Shown here piece after piece: positions 57,182-64,000 of a DNA stretch of 64,000 bases. This DNA comes from Tupaia tana (taxonomy: Eukaryota > Chordata > Mammalia > Scandentia > Tupaiidae). A program made the translations under genes and the position numbers. The stretch spans positions 29,664,877 to 29,728,876 of the forward strand of contig JAKSZU010000016.1 of the NCBI GenBank assembly GCA_026018925.1, given 5' to 3'. The notes beneath the pieces are model-generated. The model was not told the origin of the DNA. It was given only the letters and a program-made list of their open reading frames with translations, and made no database searches. Each line of letters opens with the position of its first letter. The stretch's first letter is position 1.

Positions 57182-57467
57182 CTTTTTGTTTTTTGTTTTT
57201 TTTTTCTTTTTTTGAGAGAGATTTTCACTATAGGGCGCGTGCGCTCGCCAGACAGACAGAGACATAGAGACAGAAAGCGAGAAATCACCCCCCAGGGGGG
57301 ATGGTCATGCCACAATCCCTTCTTCTCCATTCTCCTCTCGGGATCTTGGCTACGCACACACACGTGCCCGGCATGAGTTTTAAGCCACCGGGTCCGGGAC
57401 ACGAACCGCGGTCGACTACGTGGGAGTCCAGCGACAACATAGCCATTACGCTAACTGCTGGTTCCCA
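57182..57467 (-). mobile_element. SINE-A, young, gggaacc subfamily
   Basis: Perfect 14-bp TSD agtagcaagtcttg (57168-57181 and 57468-57481). gggaacc head; B box ggttcgtgtcc. A cgacaacatagcc variant carries a 3-bp (aac) insertion. Confidence 0.97.
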
Positions 57468-57572
57468 AGTAGCAAGTCTTGTTTTTCTGGAAAGGCCTTA
57501 TTTACCAATGTTGTATTTGCTCCTGTTAAAAGTTCATGGAAAAATTTTAATAGATTGTAAAAGAAAGAAAAT

Positions 57573-57743
57573 GCGGACCAGCAGGTGGCATGTCCTTTAA
57601 GGCACTGGACACTCCCACATAGCCAACCACAGTTCGGGTCTCAGACCTGGTGGCTTACTTTCTCACTTCCCTCTCTCTCTCTTTCTGTCCAAATTAAAAT
57701 AAATGACTGAATAAATGAAAAATTAAATAAATTATTCTTTAAA
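57573..57743 (+). mobile_element. SINE-A core-less short form
   Basis: TSD aaaagaaagaaaat (57559-57572 and 57744-57757). Head with A and B boxes intact up to cctggtggctt, then directly actttctcacttccctctct; the roughly 100-bp GC-rich core is missing. The same junction occurs at 58344-58518. Confidence 0.88.
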
Positions 57744-57757
57744 AAAAGAAAGAAAAT

Positions 57758-58139
57758 AAAGAACTTAAGCTTCAAACTAATAAAGAGAAAATAGTGAAAA
57801 TAGGCAAACAAAGGAAAGGTTAAAAAACTAAGAATGGTCATTGTAAAGGACACTCACATAGTGATTCTACAACACGCACAGATTAATCACTTTATAGTTG
57901 TTAACTGAGTTGACTCCATATTCTATGGCTTTACTATTACAATGAAGTTTTACTTCAGTATTACTAAGTATTACTATTACTTTTACTATTATAAAAGAGA
58001 AAGTATGACATATAACATCATAAAGCTACTTAGTAGTATGTTCAACATTAGGCAATTTGGCTACAAAATTCAATCTTGGAACCAATATCCTATTTGTCTC
58101 TGAAAAATGAAAAAAAAGAGAGATAAAATGAAAGAAATT
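57758..58139. other. Unassigned AT-rich DNA
   Basis: Nothing recognised with confidence. Confidence 0.4.
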
Positions 58140-58300
58140 CCATAGAATTCTCAACTGGGCTGGACTGAGGTATATATCATGCTGGGTAAAGTCTCTTGAC
58201 AATCTAAATTATGTACAGGGATTGAATGTATAAATAATAATAATGATAGAAAAGTAATAAAATTAATAATTATAATAAATAAAAATAACTAAAATTACTG
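58140..58300 (+). mobile_element. L1 3' UTR end
   Basis: gggctggactgaggtatata, catgctgggtaaagtctctt and gacaatctaaattatgtaca repeat the 3' UTR end seen at 1675-1740. Confidence 0.75.
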
Positions 58301-58343
58301 GTAAAAGGTAAATTTTTAAAGACATTTCAAAAAGTACAGCTCT

Positions 58344-58518
58344 GGGGGTCAGTACATGGCGTGGTGGTTAAGGTGCTGGATTCCCACATTGCTGACTGTG
58401 GTTTGAGTCCCAGACATGGTGGCTTGCTTTCACACTTTCCCTCTCTGTCTCTCTCTGGTGAGTGCGCATGCCCTATAGTAACTTTAAAAAATAAATAAAA
58501 TTACATAAAATAATTTTT
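58344..58518 (+). mobile_element. SINE-A core-less short form
   Basis: TSD aaaaagtacagctct (58329-58343) and aaaaattacagctct (58519-58533). Head gggggtcagtacatggcgtg; B box ggtttgagtccc; then ggtggcttgctttcacactt, skipping the core at the same place as the 57573 copy. End tgccctatagtaac. Confidence 0.9.
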
Positions 58519-58534
58519 AAAAATTACAGCTCTA

Positions 58535-58960
58535 TGCCTTTACAACTATGTATCAAATTTGGTATGCAAAAATTAAAAGTCACAGGATGGAAAAAAAACA
58601 TATAGAAAATAAACCAAAATAAAGATTAGATAGCCATATTTATATAAAAATATGCTTTAAGACAAAAAATTGAGGATAAAGAAGATCATTAGATAATAAA
58701 AAGACTCTATTAACCTAGAACTTATTGCTTTGCAAACTTAAGGGCATGTTGTAAAAATGGGCCCTAAAATTTGAAGCAAAAATAAAGAGAATCACTTTTG
58801 AGACTTTACCCTTGCTAATGGTGAAAAAATGCCGATGAAATAATTCAAATAGGACCTTGAGCTTTATGCCATATTTAAAAATATTTTTAATATTTACATA
58901 TATAATTATGATATTGTTTTTAAATAGAGTAGTAGACATTCTTGATATTTTTACCTAATT
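58535..58960 (+). mobile_element. L1 ORF2 endonuclease-region fragment
   Basis: 'gtcacaggatggaaaaaaaa', 'gatagccatatttatataaa' and 'atgctttaagacaaaaaatt' align with the old-L1 ORF2 5' region. Decayed. Confidence 0.6.
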
Positions 58961-58974
58961 CCTATTATTATTTC

Positions 58975-59230
58975 TAAAGTTTCTTTCTTTCTGTGGGATA
59001 TGAGAGAGGAGAAAGGGAAGGATGAAGAGAGGCAATCACCCCTTAAGGGTGTTCTCAAGGTGGTCCATTTCTGGCCTTAGCCAGCCATGGTCACAGGCAT
59101 GTGTATATGTCGCTGGCATGTGTAGGGAGACCTCAGGACTTGAACCTGAGATCTTCCCATGTGGTCTCAGCATCACATTTTATTACAATTGTATCACTGT
59201 GTCTGGACAAATTCCTCTTTTTGAGGGGGA
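58975..59230 (-). mobile_element. SINE-B
   Basis: ctttctttctgtgggatatg, aatcaccccttaagggtgtt, ccagccatggtcacaggcat, gagacctcaggacttgaacc and ttcccatgtggtctcagcat are the SINE-B blocks in antisense order. Confidence 0.65.
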
Positions 59231-59261
59231 AAGGAATCTAAGATTAAATTTATAATGGATT

Positions 59262-59513
59262 AGGGCCAGCAGATGGTATAGCATGTATGTCACTGGACTT
59301 TCACATGGCCGACTACGGTTTGAGTCCTGGACCCTGTGGCTTGGAACTCACACCAGGTGCATGAACATGCATGTCCAAGAGAACAGGAAGGGATTGTGGT
59401 GTGGCCTTCCACCTTGCCCCCGTAGGGGTGGTTTCTCACCTTCCCTCTCATTGTTTCTATCTCTGTCTCACTCTCCAGCAAGTGCATACACCTTATGGCA
59501 AAAACCTCTAAAA
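59262..59513 (+). mobile_element. SINE-A, older
   Basis: Head agggccagcagatggtatag, B box ggtttgagtcctgg, end caccttatggcaaaaacctc. Confidence 0.92.
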
Positions 59514-59551
59514 ATTTCTGTTAATAAGGGACTATGGACTTAAAAATTATA

Positions 59552-59809
59552 GGGAACCAGCAGTTAGCGTAATGGCTATGTCGCTGGACTCCCACGTAGT
59601 CGACCGCGGTTCGCGTCCCGGACCCGGTGGCTTAAAACTCACTCCGGGCACATGTGTGTGCGTGCCCAAGATCCCGAGAGGAGAATGGAGGAGAAGGGAT
59701 TGCGGTGTGACCATCCCCCCTGGGGGGTGATTTCTCACTTTCTGTCTCTATGTCTCTTTCTGTCTGTCTGGCGAGCACACGCGTCCTATAGCGAAAACCT
59801 CTCAAAAAA
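59552..59809 (+). mobile_element. SINE-A, young, gggaacc subfamily
   Basis: TSD aaaaattata (59542-59551 and 59810-59819). gggaacc head with B box ggttcgcgtcccgg: the cleanest example of this subfamily on the plus strand. Confidence 0.97.
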
Positions 59810-59954
59810 AAAAATTATATAAAAATCTTAAGGGCTTGACATATTACAATATATTACTAATTCCCTCCCAGAAAAATTACATTTCCAATTTTGATATGAA
59901 AATTTTGAGACTTTTATTTTAAAGGCATTTATTGTTTAAATTGTTAAATAGAGT

Positions 59955-60204
59955 GTTTTTTGTTTGCTTGTTTTTTTAAGAGATTTTTGCTGTGGTGCGC
60001 ATGCACTTGCCAGACAGAGAAAGACAGAGAGACAGCAAAGTGAGAAATCACCCCCCGGGGGGATGGCCATGCTGCAATCCTTTCTTCTCCATTCTCCTCT
60101 TGGGATCTTGGGCACGCACGCACAGGTGCCCGGCGTGAGTTTAAGCCACTGGGTCAACTACAAGGGAGTCCAACGACATAGCCATTACGCTAACTGCTGG
60201 TCCC
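59955..60204 (-). mobile_element. SINE-A, B box deleted
   Basis: Short TSD agagt (59950-59954 and 60205-60209). Core intact, but gccactgggtc joins straight to aactacaagggagtcc, so the B box is lost; otherwise young. Confidence 0.92.
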
Positions 60205-60209
60205 AGAGT

Positions 60210-60776
60210 AAATGTATTATTAAATTAATATATGTTATTTTAAAAATACTTACATTTTATATAACTTATATTTACTAATGTGTATTAATTATACATATCA
60301 ATGGAGTTACATCATGTTTTGTCTGTATAAAAATACAATGTGCAATGATTAAATCAGGGTCACTATAATACCTACCATCTGAACCATTTTTCATTATTTT
60401 GTGTTGGAAATATTTAGAATCCTCTTTTTAGCTACCCTGAACTATACAGTGAGGTGAATATAGTGCTTCCTAGTGAAAAAGACTCTAGAATAAAAGTCTG
60501 GAGTCTCAGAATTTTTGTTATTTGTTAGCTGAGTAAGATCAAAAAATAAAGCCAGTTTTAACCTATGTCAGATGAAGGACTTGGCTAAGATGGTACATGA
60601 TTTTCAGGGTTCTCTCCTGATTCGGTACTCTCTATTTTTCACAAAATTAATACCCTTGAGGCTGTGTTCCAGTTATTGGGATATTTCATTGCTTTGGTCT
60701 TTTTCTTAATGGTACTAGGCTACACTGGCCTTAAAGGAGGTGACTTAGAGAACCATATTAGAAATAGCAACATACT
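60210..60776. other. Unassigned AT-rich DNA
   Basis: A faint MIR-like stretch lies near 60490-60550; nothing else. Confidence 0.4.
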
Positions 60777-61035
60777 GGGACCAGCAGATGGCTTAATGGT
60801 TACGTTGTTGGATGCCCATGTGGTTTATTGTGTTTTGAGTACTGGACCAAGCAGCTTAAACTCTTAGTGGGCACGTGCCCCAAATCACAAGGGAATGGAA
60901 AAGAAGGGATTGCAGCGTGGTCATACCCTCTAGGGGATGGCTTCTTGCGTCTGTTTCTCTGTCTCTCCAGCAAGAATATATGCCCTATAGCAAAAGTCTC
61001 TCCAAAAGGAAAAAAAAAAAAAAAAAAAAAAAAAA
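60777..61035 (+). mobile_element. SINE-A
   Basis: Head gggaccagcagatggcttaa, decayed B box, end tgccctatagcaaaagtctc, tail A24 passing into the GGAA repeat. Confidence 0.92.
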
Positions 61036-61130
61036 CAGAAGGAAGGGAGGGAGCTAAGGAAGAAGGGAGGGAGCGAGGGAAGGAAGGAAGGAAGGAATGA
61101 AGGAAAGGGGAGAGAGAGAGAGAGAGAGAT
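61036..61130. repeat. (GGAA)n/(GA)n microsatellite
   Basis: Purine-only tract grown between a SINE A tail and the next SINE. Confidence 0.93.
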
Positions 61131-61134
61131 AGCA

Positions 61135-61365
61135 GCTTTAGCCAGGTGGTTGAGGTGGTGACTTGATCCCATATGGCTGACCACGTGTTTTCAGTGCTAG
61201 ACCTTGTGGCCTGAGGTGAGGCATATGTGCATGCATGACCAAAGCCTGAAATGAGAGAGATGGAGGAGAAGGGATTTGTGGATGACCATATCCCATGGGA
61301 GTGGGTGCTTTCTTGCTTTTCCTTCTTTCTCTCTCTGGTGAGTTCATGCATCCTCTTGCAAATTA
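61135..61365 (+). mobile_element. SINE-A variant with ggtgagttcatgcatcc end
   Basis: gctttagccaggtggttgag head, ggaggagaagggatttgtgg core, end tctctctggtgagttcatgc. Same divergent branch as the 31629 copy. Confidence 0.85.
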
Positions 61366-62194
61366 AAAACAAAAAACAAAGACAAATAGTAACTTAACAA
61401 TAATTCTTTTTAAATCTCACTCTAGTAATACTTTTTCATTTAAGCCATGGGATACCTGCTTTAACAAAAAACCTCCATTCTTTCAGTAGTTCAGCATGAG
61501 TGAGATCTGTTTCTTATTAAAGTAACAGTATAATATTGATATTCTTAATGATGGAAAACTTTCTTCCAAGCTGTGATGTAACACCTCTATTCCTTCATTA
61601 TCTCTCAGAGGCTTAGAGTTCTCTGCTTCTGGCCAACAGACTTGTGTATGAAGAATATGGAGAAAGCATTGTATCTTAAGCACCTTAGGTCACAAAAAGC
61701 ACACACAATTACCTATGTGGTCACTCTGGTCACAATGCAAGGGCAGCTTGGTAAATGCAGTCTCTGGAGCAGTTCCTTTCCAGAGTGGCTTTATATTATG
61801 GGAGACGAAAGCAAGGATTTCAACAGCTAAATCTGCCCCATCCTCTATATCAGTTTGGATTGGGAGATACTTGTTCAACCCATCCTTTAATGCTAAGGTC
61901 ACTGTTTTTCATTAAGTGGCTACCTACACATGAGTTTTTACCAACTTCATTAAGCCATAAATGGAATTTGTGGTAAGTCCTGTCCTAGGATTGACAACAG
62001 TACTTCTCCATTTATGACTTTTGAGTGTCTCTCACTATATCCATTGCTAAAATAGAAATGGTGCCAGAAGCAAAGTGGTTATTAAACCAGGCAGTCCTGG
62101 ATGAATTTATTTGAAGGTAGTCTTTTTTTCAACAGATCGTCTTTCCTTTGAATAGTAACTCAAAGCTTTTGTTCAATGATGGAAATTACAAAAA
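61366..62194. other. Unassigned DNA
   Basis: The open frames around 61690-61915 on both strands have no family I recognise. Confidence 0.4.
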
Positions 62195-62335
62195 GAGCCC
62201 TCATCTCAGCATTAGGAAACCTGGTACTAAATGCTTACCTCCTGGGACCTCAGTCTCCTCACCTGACAAATGAGGTTAGACCTAATAGTCTCTCAGTGTT
62301 CTTTGTGCTCTACAATATCTATAGAGTTGGATGGT
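62195..62335 (-). mobile_element. MIR SINE relic
   Basis: ctgggacctcagtctcctca + cctgacaaatgaggttagac is the reverse complement of the MIR core in recognisable form. Confidence 0.8.
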
Positions 62336-63763
62336 GGCACAACCCTTTGGCCCTCTGAAATTCTGCTTTCCTGCACTCAGCACACGGATGATTTTATCCG
62401 CATTGACTATGCTCTTGTCTTTGCCAGCATGATCTGTCGATGTGTTATCACTTTCCTAGCCCCCAGGAGCCCTGTTGTAGTTTCTGATCATACTCTAGTG
62501 TCTTCATGAAGAAGCCTTTCCCACCACTATCTCAATGTCTGAAATGTAGTTTGAAATGCTCAAATTCCTAACCAGTTTTTTGAAGTTATATGTCTTAGCT
62601 TACGATAACTGAGCTATTTAACCCTTTAAAACATATTCTCCAGGTATATACTACTCTTCTTTTCAAATTTCATTTAATGCCCATGAACGTGATCCATTTG
62701 ATGGGACCATCTGTTTTTTCCTTCTGCCAAAGACACTCTGCACACTTTGGCAGCTTCCCTAAGTGTACTCAACGACTCATGCCAAGTACAGTTGGAATGC
62801 TCCATGAATCCAAACTCTGGAAGCAACTGAACCAGGCACTATTCTTCCAAACTGTTGATTTGCAGTGAGTCGAGTAGCACTGAATTATACATTTTAAGGT
62901 GTGGAGGGCTAGGGAGGGGAAGTTAATGCCATAACTGTTCCTAGTAGACAATCTAATAGAGGTTATTTAAACTCATAAAATGTTTGATATTTTCTTCCCA
63001 GAGGTGTATTCCCCAATATTGGGAATTCCAATTTCTGTTCACATAAGTATCATGATGATCCCTTTCGCACACATGGACTTCTAGACACTGGTTCTGAAAA
63101 AGGCATCTGACTCATTCTGGTTCAAGCTCAGCCCTTCTAGAAGGAGGTTGGATTTAGAACTGTTAATGTGGTATCTCTCAAGAGACTGTAGCTCTAAGAA
63201 AAACAGTGTGGGCATCACAGGACCTTAGTCTTTCCATATGTACTAGAAAAAGAAAGGCAGCATGACTTCAATGAAAGAGACAAAGGTGTGTGGGGAAGAA
63301 AAAAAAATTATAGCTGTGGAAATGTTGAGCAAAGATAGAGGTGTGATGTCATTTGTGCACCTGTTTCTTGTTTTTCCTGAAGCCAAACATATATTTTAAT
63401 TCCAAGAGATATTAGACCACTTTAAAAATAAATTCTCTTTTTGAATAAGTACATTATGTCACTTGTAGATGAAATATTAATTTATACCTAAAGGAAAAAC
63501 ATAGTATCTTTTCAACCAAAATGAGGCTTGGCTCATTAAGTACTGCCAAAGAATTCATATTAAAAATAGAATTTAAATAATTTGGAAGCTTCTTCTCAAT
63601 TTCAGGTCAACTGTTTAACTGATAGACGTTTTCATGTTTTATCTGACATGTATATCCAGATTCTGGAGGGTTAATCATGTCAAATACGTATGTCTTCAAA
63701 TTAAATTTAACTTTATTAAATAAAATAGTAGCATACAATTGTTTTTGTGTTTCAGTATTAAAC
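62336..63763. other. Unassigned DNA
   Basis: Moderate complexity; no gene recognised. 62430-62680 is vaguely L2-like but not callable. Confidence 0.4.
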
Positions 63764-64000
63764 TTTTTTTGAGAGAGAGTTTTTTTGCTATAGGGTGTGT
63801 GCGCTCACTGGAAAGACAGAGAGAGACAGAGAGACAGAAAACGAGAAATCAGCTCCCAGGGGGGATGGCCACACCGCAATCCCTTCTCCTCCATTCTCCT
63901 CTCGGGATCTTGGGCACGCACACACACGTACCCGGTGTGAGTTTAAGTCACTGGGTCCGGGGCTCAAACCGTGGTCGTCTACATGGGAGTTCAGCAACAT
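63764..64000 (-). mobile_element. SINE-A, cut by the window edge
   Basis: Tail complement, purine block, core and most of the head (gtggtcgtctacatgggagt). The last roughly 25 bp of the head lie outside the window. Confidence 0.95.

Noticed and set aside
60800-61372. 190-codon minus-strand ORF, the longest in the window
   Set aside because: It spans two SINEs and the intervening GGAA/GA microsatellite (Ser/Leu/Phe/Pro runs); low-complexity artefact.
1-64000. CRISPR arrays, operons, phage or bacterial genes
   Set aside because: The repeats are dispersed SINE/LINE elements with TSDs and A tails; nothing prokaryotic is present.

Overview
The window looks like non-coding nuclear DNA from a placental mammal. 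No intact protein-coding gene, exon pair, rRNA or functional tRNA gene could be supported. The age layering is typically mammalian: decayed MIR, L2, MER5-type hAT, Tigger-like and MLT1-type repeats, several L1 LINEs, and on top about fifty copies of a tRNA-derived SINE. That SINE (called SINE-A here) is about 255-265 bp. It has a tRNA-like head with A and B boxes, a GC-rich core, a pyrimidine-rich TCTCTGTCTC stretch, and an end reading CTATAGCAAAAACCTCTCC plus an A tail. From memory it resembles the tRNA-derived (CYN-type) SINEs of colugos (Dermoptera) more than primate, rodent, carnivore or ruminant SINEs. The order-level call is an inference; the mammal call is firm.

Layout. 0-27 kb: LINE, MIR and MER5 relics with many SINE-A insertions, four 66-79 bp mariner-type MITEs, a microsatellite block at 14.2-14.4 kb, and a 184-bp templated duplication placed inside a SINE near 9.7 kb. 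27.4-37.4 kb: a 10-kb stack of L1 copies, all on the + strand, broken up by SINEs and an MLT1 LTR; it includes a SINE inserted inside a SINE at 34.5-35.0 kb. 38.3-42.9 kb: a conspicuous interval with almost no transposons, flanked by dense repeats. 43-49 kb: SINEs of two families and unannotated sequence. 49.35-50.66 kb: a processed pseudogene of the cytosolic chaperone gene HSP90AA1, rearranged by a 5' inversion and itself hit by a SINE. 53.3-56.6 kb: an L1 whose 3' end contains a near full-length but dead mariner transposon (55.23-56.48 kb). 57-64 kb: more SINEs, including two copies that lack the same internal core.

Nothing acts as a pathway. The content is a record of retrotransposition: L1 supplies reverse transcriptase and endonuclease for the SINEs and for the HSP90 retrocopy, while mariner transposase once mobilised the short palindromic MITEs. 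Open reading frames on both strands of young SINE-A copies are a base-composition by-product and are not annotated as genes. SINE-B is a second, older tRNA-like SINE with at least eight degraded copies. Family names for old repeats come from remembered consensus sequences, not from a database search, and their boundaries are approximate to about 10-30 bp unless target-site duplications are given.
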